From: Brucellaceae bacterium | GTDB lineage: Bacteria; Pseudomonadota; Alphaproteobacteria; Rhizobiales; Rhizobiaceae | Reading direction: 5' to 3' | Length of the DNA: 64,000 nucleotides | NCBI GenBank assembly: GCA_020637755.1 | Contig: JACKJW010000001.1 | Location: 139,879 to 203,878, forward strand | Part shown: positions 9,563 through 17,526 of the stretch, in pieces | Layout of the letters: every line of letters begins with the position of its first letter | Numbering within the stretch: position 1 is the first letter of the stretch | Notes under the pieces: model-generated | What the model was told of the DNA's origin: nothing | The model's input: only the letters and a program-made list of their open reading frames with translations | The model's database searches: none | Translations under genes and position numbers: made by a program

Positions 9563-10498
9563 ATGCCGTCCGCACAGGTTTCCGAACAGCTGCATTGGAT
9601 CGCCGCCGACTGGGGCACCTCCTCGCTCCGGCTGTGGGCCATGGGCCGGGACGGTGCCGTGCTGGCGCGGGCTGCGTCGCAGGACGGCATGGGCGGACTG
9701 TCACCGGAACGCTATGAGCCCATCCTGCTGTCGCTTGCCGGGCATTGGCTGCCGGCCAGCCCGGCGCAACCGGTTCCGGTGATGATCTGCGGCATGGCGG
9801 GCGCGCGGCAGGGATGGAAGGAAGCTGCCTATCGCGCCGTGCCCTGCACGCCGGTGTCCGGCGGCGGCATGGCGGCGGTTGCAACCGCCGACACACGCAT
9901 CGCCGTCTCCATCGTGCCGGGACTGTCGCAAGCCATTCCGGCCGACGTGATGCGCGGCGAAGAGACCCAGCTTGCGGGCCTCGTCGCGCAGCTTGGCAAC
10001 ACGGATGCGATCGCCTGCCTGCCCGGCACCCACAGCAAATGGGTGCGCATCGAAGGTGGCCAGGTGGTGACCTTCACCACGGTGATGACCGGCGAGATTT
10101 TTGCCCTGATGGCGGGGCATTCGGTGCTGAGGCACTCGGTGGCGTCCAGGGGCGAAGACCGGCGGGCCTTTGCCGCCGCAGTGTGCGAAATGCTGGACCT
10201 GCCGGAACGGCTGACCGCTTCGCTTTTTTCCGTCCGCGCCGGTTCGCTGCTTTCCGGAACCGGTGGTGCCCATGGGCGCTCGCGCCTTTCCGGCCTGCTG
10301 ATTGGTGCGGAACTGGCCGCGATGCGCCCGCTCTGGACCGGCCGTCCCGTGCACCTGGTCGGCGCCGGGAACCTGTCGGCCACCTATGGCGAGGCGCTGC
10401 GGATAGCCGGCGGCGAGGTGGTGATTGAAATGGGCGAGGCGCTGACGCTGGCCGGCCTCAGGAGCGCCCATGCCGCGATGATGCAGGAGGTGGCATGA
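9563..10498 (+). CDS. dgoK: 2-dehydro-3-deoxygalactonokinase
   Basis: This 311-residue kinase belongs to the DgoK family. The N-terminal phosphate-binding segment ADWGTSSLRLW and the LPGTHSKWV and FTTVMTGEIF motifs are characteristic. It phosphorylates 2-keto-3-deoxy-D-galactonate at O6 in the De Ley-Doudoroff galactose pathway. Its product is the substrate of the aldolase encoded next, and the two genes overlap by four bases, which strongly supports the pair. Its presence shows that the operon handles D-galactose as well as L-arabinose, since the arabinose route to ketoglutarate needs no kinase. Confidence 0.93.
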   Translation: MPSAQVSEQLHWIAADWGTSSLRLWAMGRDGAVLARAASQDGMGGLSPERYEPILLSLAGHWLPASPAQPVPVMICGMAGARQGWKEAAYRAVPCTPVSGGGMAAVATADTRIAVSIVPGLSQAIPADVMRGEETQLAGLVAQLGNTDAIACLPGTHSKWVRIEGGQVVTFTTVMTGEIFALMAGHSVLRHSVASRGEDRRAFAAAVCEMLDLPERLTASLFSVRAGSLLSGTGGAHGRSRLSGLLIGAELAAMRPLWTGRPVHLVGAGNLSATYGEALRIAGGEVVIEMGEALTLAGLRSAHAAMMQEVA

Positions 10499-11100
10499 TG
10501 CGCAAGCTGGTTGCCATCCTGCGCGGGGTGAAGCCGGACGAGGTCGTGGACATCGGCGCCGCGCTGGTCGGGGCCGGGTTCGGAATGATCGAGGTTCCGC
10601 TGAATTCCCCGCAGCCCTTCGACAGCATCGCGCGGCTGGCAAAAGCCTTCGGAGATCAGGCGCTCGTCGGGGCCGGAACCGTGCTGACACCCGGCGAGGT
10701 GGCGCAGGTGGAGGGCGCGGGGGGGCGGCTCATCGTGTCGCCGAATTGCGATCCGGCGGTGATCCGCGCCACCGTCGGGCGCGGCATGGTGAGCATGCCC
10801 GGCGTTTTCACGCCGACCGAATGTTTCGCCGCGATTGCCGCCGGTGCGCGGGCGATCAAGCTGTTCCCCGCCTCGCTTGCAGGCCCCGCAGGCGTTAAGG
10901 CGGTCAAGGCGGTCCTGCCGCCGGACATCGAACTCTACGCGGTGGGCGGTGCCTCGGCGGAGAATTTCGCCGATTGGTTCGCGGCGGGCGCTGCCGGTTT
11001 CGGCATCGGCACGGCACTCTACAGGCCGGGCGACAGCGCAGACACGGTGTCTCACGCGGCCAAAAGCATCGTCGCGGCCCATGACGGAGCACTGGCATGA
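10495..11100 (+). CDS. dgoA: 2-dehydro-3-deoxy-6-phosphogalactonate aldolase
   Basis: This 201-residue class I aldolase has the KDPG/KHG aldolase fold. The catalytic residues are visible: E33 in MIEVPLNSP and the Schiff-base lysine K122 in AIKLFPAS. It cleaves 2-keto-3-deoxy-6-phosphogalactonate to pyruvate and glyceraldehyde 3-phosphate. The start overlaps the dgoK stop (ATGATG; the second ATG at 10498 is also possible), and its own stop overlaps the epimerase start. The PLNSP and IKLFPAS motifs and the dgoK partner favour DgoA over a KDPG aldolase of the Entner-Doudoroff pathway. Confidence 0.93.
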   Translation: MMRKLVAILRGVKPDEVVDIGAALVGAGFGMIEVPLNSPQPFDSIARLAKAFGDQALVGAGTVLTPGEVAQVEGAGGRLIVSPNCDPAVIRATVGRGMVSMPGVFTPTECFAAIAAGARAIKLFPASLAGPAGVKAVKAVLPPDIELYAVGGASAENFADWFAAGAAGFGIGTALYRPGDSADTVSHAAKSIVAAHDGALA

Positions 11101-12116
11101 GTGCGCCGGAGCGCTTCGGCACCGGACCGGAAGGCGAGGCTGTCCATCGCGTGACGCTGGAAAACGGTGGCACGGTTGCCCGGATCATGACGTGGGGGGC
11201 GGGGCTGACCGATCTGCGCATATCTGGTGTGGACCACGCACTGGTGCTCGGCTCCCCTGAGTTTCCGCCCTATCTCACGGTCATGCGCTTCTTCGGCGTC
11301 ATCGCCGGACGGGTGGCAAACCGAATCGCCAAGGCAAGCGCGCCGCTCAATGGCCGGAAGCTGCAGCTTGAACGCAACGAGAATGGCAGGACGGCGCTGC
11401 ATGGCGGGACCAGCGGCTCGGGCACGGCCAACTGGGTGCTCGACGGCCATGGCGACCGCTCGTGCCGGATGTGCATCCGGCTTGCCGACGGCCAGGGCGG
11501 CTTTCCCGGCAATCTCGACCTTGTGGCCACCTACGGGCTGGAGGCTGACGGGGCGCTCACCCTGACCATCGAGGGGCGGACCGATGCGCCGACCTTCTGC
11601 AGTCCGGCCCACCACGCTTACTGGAACCTCGACGGAAAGCCTGATCTCTCCGGGCACCGCCTGAGGGTGAACGCCCAGACCTACTTGCCTGTTGACGGGG
11701 AGAAAATCCCGCTCGGCGCGCCACGGCCGGTCGCCGGGACGCGCTTCGATTTCCACGAGGCGCGAAACATCATCGAGCCCGGCGACGAGCCGCTGGACCA
11801 CAATTTCTGCCTCGACGGTACCGTCCCCCTGCATCCGGCCTGCCGGCTGGAAGCAGGCGGCATCGTGCTCGACGTCGCGACCACTGCGCCAGGGCTGCAA
11901 CTCTATGATGGCGCGCATATCAACACGGCGCCTTGGCTCGGCCATCACGGCCGCCCGCACCGGCGCCATGCCGGGCTGGCGATTGAACCGCAAGCCTGGC
12001 CCGACGCGCCGAACCATCCCGACTTTCCCTCGATTCTCCTCATGCCGGGGCAGACTTTCCGCCAGGTCTCCCGCTTCCATGCGCATCCGGCCATGCCTGA
12101 AAGGACCGTTCCATGA
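11097..12116 (+). CDS. galM: Aldose 1-epimerase (GalM family)
   Basis: This 339-residue beta-sandwich enzyme interconverts alpha and beta anomers of aldoses. The family motifs are present: RVANRIAKAS, the HGG after NGRTALHGG, the catalytic-histidine region SPAHHAYWNL and the catalytic-glutamate region AGLAIEPQAWPDAPNH. In this operon it would supply the sugar anomer accepted by the 1-dehydrogenase. It overlaps dgoA by four bases upstream and the dehydratase/aldolase gene by four bases downstream, so it is translationally coupled on both sides. Confidence 0.92.
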   Translation: MSAPERFGTGPEGEAVHRVTLENGGTVARIMTWGAGLTDLRISGVDHALVLGSPEFPPYLTVMRFFGVIAGRVANRIAKASAPLNGRKLQLERNENGRTALHGGTSGSGTANWVLDGHGDRSCRMCIRLADGQGGFPGNLDLVATYGLEADGALTLTIEGRTDAPTFCSPAHHAYWNLDGKPDLSGHRLRVNAQTYLPVDGEKIPLGAPRPVAGTRFDFHEARNIIEPGDEPLDHNFCLDGTVPLHPACRLEAGGIVLDVATTAPGLQLYDGAHINTAPWLGHHGRPHRRHAGLAIEPQAWPDAPNHPDFPSILLMPGQTFRQVSRFHAHPAMPERTVP

Positions 12117-13030
12117 CCAAGCCGCTCTCCGGAATCCTGCCCGTTGCTCCGACGCCCTTCCATGATGACGGGCAGGTGGACCTGGACGGGATGAAGCGCG
12201 TCATCGACTGCATGATCGACCAGGGCGTGGACGCGATCTGCATCCTTGCCAACTATTCCGAGCAGTTCCTGCTTTCTGACGAGGAGCGCGCCATCCTGAT
12301 GCGGCTCAGCCTCGAGCACGCGGCAGGCCGGGTTCCCGTGATCGTGACGATCAGCCATTTTTCGACCGCCATTGCCGTACGGCGTGCGCGGGATGCGCAG
12401 GCCATGGGCGCTTCCATGGTGATGATGATGCCGCCCTATCACGGGGTCGGCCTGGTGCCTGCACCGCAGGGCATCTACGAGCATTTCAAGGCGGTCAGCG
12501 ATGCCATTTCCATCCCGATCATGGTGCAGGATGCGCCGCTTTCGGGCGCACCGCTGCCGGTCGATCTGCTGGTGCGCATGGCCAGGGAGATCGCGAATGT
12601 TTCCTATTTCAAGATCGAGGTGCCGTTTGCCGCCGACAAGCTTGCAGCGCTCATCGAGGCGGGCGGTGAGCACATCGCCGGGCCATTCGACGGCGAAGAG
12701 GCGGTGACGCTGCTGGCGGATCTCGACGCCGGCTGCACCGGCACGATGACCTCTGCGATGTTTCCCGAGAAGATCAAGCCGATCGTCACCGAACATCTGG
12801 CCGGAAACCTCGATACGGCGCTGGAGCACTGGACGCGTTGCCTGCCGCTGATCAACCATGAGAACCGGCAATGCGGATTGCGCGCGGCCAAGACGGTGAT
12901 GATGGAGGGCGGGGTGATCGGCTCGGATCATGTGCGCCATCCGCTGAAGCCGATGTCGCCACGCACCCGCTCCCGCCTGCTCGACCTGGCCCGCGACCTC
13001 GACGTGCTGGCGCTGTCCTGGGGCAAATGA
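12113..13030 (+). CDS. DHDPS-family 2-keto-3-deoxy-L-arabonate dehydratase (probable)
   Basis: This 305-residue TIM-barrel protein of the DapA/NAL superfamily has the Schiff-base lysine at K167 in SYFKIE. The tyrosine of the YN-x-P motif found in true dihydrodipicolinate synthases and aldolases is replaced here (VQDAPLSG, about 138-145). That departure, and the position beside arabonate dehydratase and a semialdehyde dehydrogenase, fit L-2-keto-3-deoxyarabonate dehydratase (the Azospirillum AraD type), which makes ketoglutarate semialdehyde. It is unlikely to be dapA, since it lies in a sugar operon. An aldolase activity cannot be excluded from sequence alone. Confidence 0.82.
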   Translation: MTKPLSGILPVAPTPFHDDGQVDLDGMKRVIDCMIDQGVDAICILANYSEQFLLSDEERAILMRLSLEHAAGRVPVIVTISHFSTAIAVRRARDAQAMGASMVMMMPPYHGVGLVPAPQGIYEHFKAVSDAISIPIMVQDAPLSGAPLPVDLLVRMAREIANVSYFKIEVPFAADKLAALIEAGGEHIAGPFDGEEAVTLLADLDAGCTGTMTSAMFPEKIKPIVTEHLAGNLDTALEHWTRCLPLINHENRQCGLRAAKTVMMEGGVIGSDHVRHPLKPMSPRTRSRLLDLARDLDVLALSWGK

Positions 13031-13043
13031 GGGAGGCCCATCC

Positions 13044-13940
13044 ATGACCATCACGAAGGCGCTGATCCGGCGGCTGCCCGGCCCCTGCAGCGAACTGGGA
13101 GAAGGGCCGCACTACGACGTCGCCTCCGATACTGCCTGGTGGTTCGATATCGTGGGCAGGCACCTGCTCGAACATCGCTTCGCCTCCGGCGAGACGGTCA
13201 CCCACGTTCTGCCGCGCATGGGATCGGTGATCGCGCGGGTGGATGACAATCGCCAGATGCTCGCCATGGACGACGGGATCTATCTGCGGGACCGGGCCAA
13301 TGGAGCGCTCAGCCTTCTGGTTCCGCTCGAAGCGGACAACCCCGTGACCCGTTCCAATGATGGACGCGTCCACCCGTCCGGCAGGCTTTGGATCGGGACC
13401 ATGGGCAAGAAGGCCGAACGTGAGGCCGGTGCCATTTACTGGACAGACGGAAAGACGGTCACGCGGCTTTATGACCGGATCAGCATTCCGAACTCGATCT
13501 GCTTTTCGCCTGACGGCAGCATCGGCTATTTCGCCGACACCGCCCGCAATATCATCTTCCGCGTGGCGCTCGATCCGGCGACCGGCCTGCCCGCCGGGGA
13601 GCACGAGCCGTTTCTCACCGGCGCCGACTTGCCGCTCGGCGGCTGGTTCGACGGATCGGTCACCGATGCGGGTGGCGTCTTGTGGAACGCGGCATGGGGT
13701 GGCGGATCGGTGTCGGGTTTCGCGCCGGACGGAAAGCTGGTCGCGACATTCGAGGTTCCGGCCGGCCAAACCAGTTGCCCGGCCTTTGTGGGCCAGGACC
13801 TCGACCGCATGCTAGTGACCACGGCATGGCAGGGCTATTCCGAAACCCGGAAAGCCGCTGATCCGGGTGCCGGTCATGCCTACGTGATCGATGGCGGATT
13901 TCGCGGAAAGGCAGATACGGATTTCCGCCTTGATGATTGA
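13044..13940 (+). CDS. SMP-30/gluconolactonase-family sugar lactonase (arabinonolactonase-like)
   Basis: This 298-residue six-bladed beta-propeller hydrolase should open the aldonolactone made by the 1-dehydrogenase to the free acid (L-arabonate or D-galactonate). Family metal-binding positions are recognisable: the glutamate in LGEGPHYD, the asparagine in RSNDGRVHP, the asparagine in PNSICFSPDG and the aspartate in WFDGSVTDAGG. The GRLWIGTMG stretch is diagnostic for the SMP-30 family. It starts 13 bases after the previous gene with a GGGAGG site. The specific lactone is inferred from the operon. Confidence 0.9.
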   Translation: MTITKALIRRLPGPCSELGEGPHYDVASDTAWWFDIVGRHLLEHRFASGETVTHVLPRMGSVIARVDDNRQMLAMDDGIYLRDRANGALSLLVPLEADNPVTRSNDGRVHPSGRLWIGTMGKKAEREAGAIYWTDGKTVTRLYDRISIPNSICFSPDGSIGYFADTARNIIFRVALDPATGLPAGEHEPFLTGADLPLGGWFDGSVTDAGGVLWNAAWGGGSVSGFAPDGKLVATFEVPAGQTSCPAFVGQDLDRMLVTTAWQGYSETRKAADPGAGHAYVIDGGFRGKADTDFRLDD

Positions 13941-13954
13941 AAAGGGACACTGAA

Positions 13955-15460
13955 ATGTTGACGGGCAAGCATCTGATTGCGGGCAATTGGGTTTCCGGCG
14001 CGGGCACGTTCCGCTCCGAGCCGGCGCATGGCGAGGCGCATGATTTCGCGGTGGGAACGCCTGCGCTGGTGGATGCGGCCTGCGTGGCTGCGGAAGAGGC
14101 CTTTTGGTCCTACGGCTACTCGGCGCGGGCCGATCGGGCGGCCTTCCTCAACGCCATTGCCGACGAGATCGACAAGCGCGGCGACGCGATCACCGCAATC
14201 GGCGCATCGGAAACCGGCCTGCCGGAAGCGCGTCTCATTGGCGAACGCGGGCGGACTACCGGCCAGTTGCGCCTGTTTGCCTCCCACATCCTGAAGGGCG
14301 ACTATCTCGACCGGCGCCATGACGCCGCCCTGCCGGACCGCCAGCCCCTGCCGCGCCCGGGCATCAAGCTGGTGGAGCGGCCGGTCGGCCCGGTGGCCGT
14401 GTTCGGAGCGTCGAATTTCCCGCTGGCCTTCTCGACGGCGGGTGGCGACACGGCGGCCGCGCTGGCGGCCGGCTGTCCGGTCGTGGTCAAAGGCCATTCC
14501 GCCCATCCGGGCACGGGCGAGATCGTGGCGCAGGCCATTGATGCGGCGATCAGGGCCTGCGGCCTTCATCCGGGCGTGTTCAGCCTGATCCAGGGCGGCC
14601 GGCGCGACGTGGGTGAAGCGGTGGTCACCCATCCGCTGATCAAGGCGGTCGGCTTCACCGGGTCGCTTGCCGGGGGCCGCGCGCTGTTTGACCTTTGCGC
14701 ATCCCGCCCCGAGCCGATCCCCTTCTTCGGCGAACTCGGCTCGGTCAACCCGATGTTCCTGCTGCCCCGGGCACTGCAGGCGCGCGGCGCGGAAATCGCC
14801 AAGGGCTGGGCCGGATCGCTGACCATGGGCGCCGGGCAGTTCTGCACGAACCCCGGCATCGCCGTGGTGATCGGGGGCGCGAATGCCGACGCCTTCGCGG
14901 CCGCTGCTTCCGCCGCGCTGGCACCGGTCGCCGCGCAAACCATGCTGACCGACGGCATCGCTTCCGCCTACCGTTCAGGCCGCGACCGCATAGCAGGTTC
15001 GGCGGGTGTGCAGGAATTGCTGACCTCCACCTGCGACTTGCGCAACGCGACGCCCTATCTCTATCGCGTCGCGGGCGACGACTGGCTGGCCAACCACCTG
15101 CTGGGCGAAGAAGTGTTCGGTCCGCTCGGCCTCATCGTCACGGTCCGGGACTTTTCCCAGATGATGGGCGTGGCAAAGTCGCTGGCGGGCCAGCTCACTT
15201 GCACCCTCCACCTCGATGCGGGCGACACGGCAGAGGGTCAGGCGCTGATGCCGGTTCTGGAGCGCAAGGCGGGGCGCATTCTCGCCAATGGCTTCCCGAC
15301 CGGCGTGGAGGTCTGCGATGCCATGGTGCATGGCGGACCGTACCCGGCCTCGACCAATTTCGGGGCAACGTCGGTCGGAACCCTCTCCATCCGCCGCTTC
15401 CTGCGTCCGGTCTCCTACCAGAACATGCCCGACGCGCTGCTGCCTCAGGACTTGCGATAG
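13955..15460 (+). CDS. Aldehyde dehydrogenase, probable 2-ketoglutarate semialdehyde dehydrogenase
   Basis: This 501-residue NAD(P)-dependent aldehyde dehydrogenase has the catalytic cysteine C297 (GAGQFCTNPG), the general-base glutamate E260 (FFGELGSVNP), the catalytic asparagine N154 (GASNFPLAFS) and the nucleotide loop GFTGSLAGGRAL. Sequence style and length match the ketoglutarate-semialdehyde dehydrogenases that finish the non-phosphorylative pentose pathway. It is the last gene of the sugar operon. The ATG at 13955 is preferred over an in-frame TTG at 13937, which overlaps the lactonase stop. The next gene, purU, is 200 bases away and functionally unrelated. Confidence 0.9.
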   Translation: MLTGKHLIAGNWVSGAGTFRSEPAHGEAHDFAVGTPALVDAACVAAEEAFWSYGYSARADRAAFLNAIADEIDKRGDAITAIGASETGLPEARLIGERGRTTGQLRLFASHILKGDYLDRRHDAALPDRQPLPRPGIKLVERPVGPVAVFGASNFPLAFSTAGGDTAAALAAGCPVVVKGHSAHPGTGEIVAQAIDAAIRACGLHPGVFSLIQGGRRDVGEAVVTHPLIKAVGFTGSLAGGRALFDLCASRPEPIPFFGELGSVNPMFLLPRALQARGAEIAKGWAGSLTMGAGQFCTNPGIAVVIGGANADAFAAAASAALAPVAAQTMLTDGIASAYRSGRDRIAGSAGVQELLTSTCDLRNATPYLYRVAGDDWLANHLLGEEVFGPLGLIVTVRDFSQMMGVAKSLAGQLTCTLHLDAGDTAEGQALMPVLERKAGRILANGFPTGVEVCDAMVHGGPYPASTNFGATSVGTLSIRRFLRPVSYQNMPDALLPQDLR

Positions 15461-15660
15461 GCAGCCGGCAATCTGCGCCATTGCCGCATTCAGGCATCAC
15501 GGCGGGCGGTGCCGTCGCAAGACAGACGGTGGATGCCGGTGGCAGGCACGAAATCCCGGCCGCCATGCAGGAAGACTTTGTGTCGGCGGCCAAGGCGCAT
15601 TATGGAAAGCCCGCAACCCGGCACCGAGCGGGCCATGCGCGAAGTTCAAGGACACAGATG

Positions 15661-16515
15661 ATGAGCGAACGTCCCTTTGTGGTGAACCTTAGTTGCGAAG
15701 ACCGGCCCGGCATCGTGGCGGCCGTGACGACCGAGCTTGCCGCTTTTGGCGCCAACATTGCCGAATCGAACCAGTTCTGGGACCGCCAGACAAACCGCTT
15801 CTTCATGCGCATCGCCTTCAACGCCCCCGGCGGCATCACCCGCGAGGACATTGAGCGCAATCTCCAGCCGGTGACCACGCGCTTCGACATGAAGGTCGCG
15901 CTGACTGACCGGTCGCGCCGTCCGCGGATCATCATCATGGTGTCGAAATTCGACCACGCGATGCTTCACCTGCTCTACCAGATCCGCGTCGGCTGGCTGG
16001 ATGCCGATGTGGTGGCAATGGTGTCCAACCACGAGGACAGCCGCGCCACTGCGGAGGCTGCCGGCATCCCCTATCATTGCTGGAAGGTCGCCAAGGACAA
16101 CAAAGCCGAACAGGAGGCCAAGCTGCTCGACCTGGTGCGCAGCTCCGGGGCCGATCTGGTGATCCTGGCGCGTTACATGCAGGTGCTCTCCGACCAGTTA
16201 TCCAATCGGCTGTTCGGCAAGGTCATCAACATCCACCATTCCTTCCTGCCGAGCTTCAAGGGGGCCAAGCCTTACCATCAGGCCCACCAGCGCGGGGTGA
16301 AGCTGATCGGCGCGACCGCCCATTACGTGACGCCGGAACTGGACGAAGGCCCGATCATCGAGCAGGAGACGGAGCGCGTCACCCATGCGATGAGCCCGGA
16401 TGATTTCGTGGCGGCAGGGCGCGACATCGAAAGCCGGGTGCTGGCGCGCGCGGTGAAGATGCATCTGGAAAACCGTGTCATGCTGAACGGCCACAAGACG
16501 GTGGTCTTCGCCTGA
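15661..16515 (+). CDS. purU: Formyltetrahydrofolate deformylase
   Basis: This 284-residue enzyme hydrolyses 10-formyl-THF to formate and THF, balancing one-carbon pools. An N-terminal ACT domain (NLSCEDRPGIVAAVTTELAA, about residues 7-26) is followed by a formyltransferase fold. The catalytic site is visible in NIHHSFLPSFKGA (Asn, His) and in AHYVTPELDEGPII (Asp). Start codons ATG 15658 and ATG 15661 are adjacent; the AAGGA at 15648-15652 is better spaced for 15661. About 200 bases without a gene precede it, in which I see no recognisable riboswitch. A strong terminator follows its stop. Confidence 0.95.
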   Translation: MSERPFVVNLSCEDRPGIVAAVTTELAAFGANIAESNQFWDRQTNRFFMRIAFNAPGGITREDIERNLQPVTTRFDMKVALTDRSRRPRIIIMVSKFDHAMLHLLYQIRVGWLDADVVAMVSNHEDSRATAEAAGIPYHCWKVAKDNKAEQEAKLLDLVRSSGADLVILARYMQVLSDQLSNRLFGKVINIHHSFLPSFKGAKPYHQAHQRGVKLIGATAHYVTPELDEGPIIEQETERVTHAMSPDDFVAAGRDIESRVLARAVKMHLENRVMLNGHKTVVFA

Positions 16516-16542
16516 TATTTCTTGACCGGCGTTTTCAAAGGA

Positions 16543-16572
16543 GCCCGGCGGGGAGGACCCGCCGGGCTTTTT
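16543..16572 (+). terminator. Rho-independent terminator after purU
   Basis: GCCCGGCGGG (16543-16552) pairs perfectly with CCCGCCGGGC (16558-16567) over a 5-base loop, and TTTTT follows directly. It separates purU from the arsenic operon. Confidence 0.92.
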
Positions 16573-16627
16573 CATGCCGGTCGAGCGCATCGGGCTTGCC
16601 GGCGGGATGGCCCGGTGGTAGGAACGC

Positions 16628-16655
16628 TTCGTTATTTCTGGATTTATCGATATGA
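16628..16655 (+). promoter_or_regulatory. Possible ArsR operator/promoter overlapping the arsR start
   Basis: The 28 bases up to the arsR ATG are AT-rich in a GC-rich genome and contain the palindrome ATCGAT (16647-16652) inside GATTTATCGATATG. ArsR repressors bind AT-rich dyads next to their own start. No Shine-Dalgarno sequence is visible before the ATG, so the mRNA may be leaderless or the start may lie elsewhere. This is a weak prediction. Confidence 0.3.
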
Positions 16656-16987
16656 ATGAAGCCGATGCCCTCTGCGCGCTTGCAGCCCTCGGTCAGGAAA
16701 CACGGCTGGCGATCTTCCGGCTGCTGGTCAAGGCAGGCGAGGGCGGGCTTGCGGCAGGTGACATTGCCGAACGGCTCGGCGTGCTTCAGAACACGCTCTC
16801 GGCCCACCTGAAAATCCTGTCGCAGGCCGGTCTTGTCACCCATGAACGCGAGGGCCGCTTGATCCGCTACCGCGCCGGTTTCACCGCCATGCGCGACCTG
16901 CTCGCCTTTCTCATGGAGGATTGCTGCAACGGCAATCCCGAACTCTGCGCCCCCGTCATCGAAGCCGTCACGTGCGGCTGCAATTGA
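16652..16987 (+). CDS. arsR: ArsR/SmtB-family arsenic-responsive repressor
   Basis: This 111-residue winged-helix repressor has its recognition region in VLQNTLSAHLKILSQAGLV (about residues 45-62). It lacks the classical ELCVCDL metal site of E. coli ArsR. Instead it has a C-terminal cysteine cluster: C91 and C92 (EDCCNG), C99, C108 and C110. A similar C-terminal Cys-Cys-x(n)-Cys arrangement binds As(III) in Acidithiobacillus ferrooxidans ArsR, so this is probably an independently evolved arsenite site of that type. It is the first gene of an operon with arsC (8 bases downstream) and an aquaglyceroporin, which it should derepress on arsenite binding. Confidence 0.92.
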   Translation: MNEADALCALAALGQETRLAIFRLLVKAGEGGLAAGDIAERLGVLQNTLSAHLKILSQAGLVTHEREGRLIRYRAGFTAMRDLLAFLMEDCCNGNPELCAPVIEAVTCGCN

Positions 16988-16995
16988 GGTCTGCC

Positions 16996-17523
16996 ATGAA
17001 CTCACCTGTCAACATTCTCATTCTCTGCACGGCCAATTCTGCCCGTTCGATCCTGGGCGAGGCGCTGATCGCGCGCCATGGCGGGGGCCGATTCGCCAGC
17101 TATTCGGCAGGGTCGCATCCGCGCGGCATTCCGAACCCGGACGGGCTGAAGCTGCTTGCCATGAAGGGCTACGATACCGCTGCTTTCCGCTCCAAGAGCT
17201 GGGACGAATTTGCCGGGCCGGAGGCGCCGCAAATGGACATCGTGATCACGGTTTGCGATGCGGCGGCCGGCGAAAGCTGCCCGCTGTGGCCGGGGGCTCC
17301 GGTCAAGGCACACTGGGGCATTCCGGACCCCGCCGGAAAGGGCGAGAGCGAGGCCGAGCGGCTCGCCGCCTTCGAGGAGGCCTACCGGCTGCTGGAAGCC
17401 CGCGCGCTGGCGCTGGCCGCCCTGCCCGTGGAACAGATGAACACGGAGGACCTGAAAGAAGCACTTGCCGGCATCGGCGCGCTCGACGGCGCAACCGACC
17501 TGGCGCGCGCGGGGGGCCTGTGA
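16996..17523 (+). CDS. arsC: Arsenate reductase of the low-molecular-weight phosphatase fold
   Basis: This 175-residue cytosolic protein has the CX5R phosphate/arsenate loop at C11-R17 (LCTANSARS). It reduces arsenate to arsenite using thioredoxin or glutaredoxin-type thiols. Other conserved parts are SAGSHPRGIPNP, the FRSKSWDEF helix and the VITVCDAAAGESCP segment, whose cysteines are candidates for the disulfide relay. It lies between arsR and the aquaglyceroporin gene with only short gaps. The length is somewhat above the 130-140 residues of S. aureus ArsC, because of a C-terminal helical extension common in rhizobia. Confidence 0.92.
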   Translation: MNSPVNILILCTANSARSILGEALIARHGGGRFASYSAGSHPRGIPNPDGLKLLAMKGYDTAAFRSKSWDEFAGPEAPQMDIVITVCDAAAGESCPLWPGAPVKAHWGIPDPAGKGESEAERLAAFEEAYRLLEARALALAALPVEQMNTEDLKEALAGIGALDGATDLARAGGL

Positions 17524-17526
17524 CCC

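Noticed and set aside
12113..13030. Annotation as dapA (lysine biosynthesis)
   Set aside because: The catalytic tyrosine motif is missing and the gene overlaps sugar-catabolic genes on its upstream side, so a sugar-acid dehydratase fits better.
14695..15657. In-frame open sequence upstream of purU that could extend it by over 300 codons
   Set aside because: It runs through the aldehyde dehydrogenase in another frame and has no domain. PurU has its normal N-terminal ACT domain right after the chosen start.
15461..15657. Riboswitch or small gene before purU
   Set aside because: I looked for a conserved folate or glycine riboswitch shape and for a short gene with a ribosome binding site and found neither.
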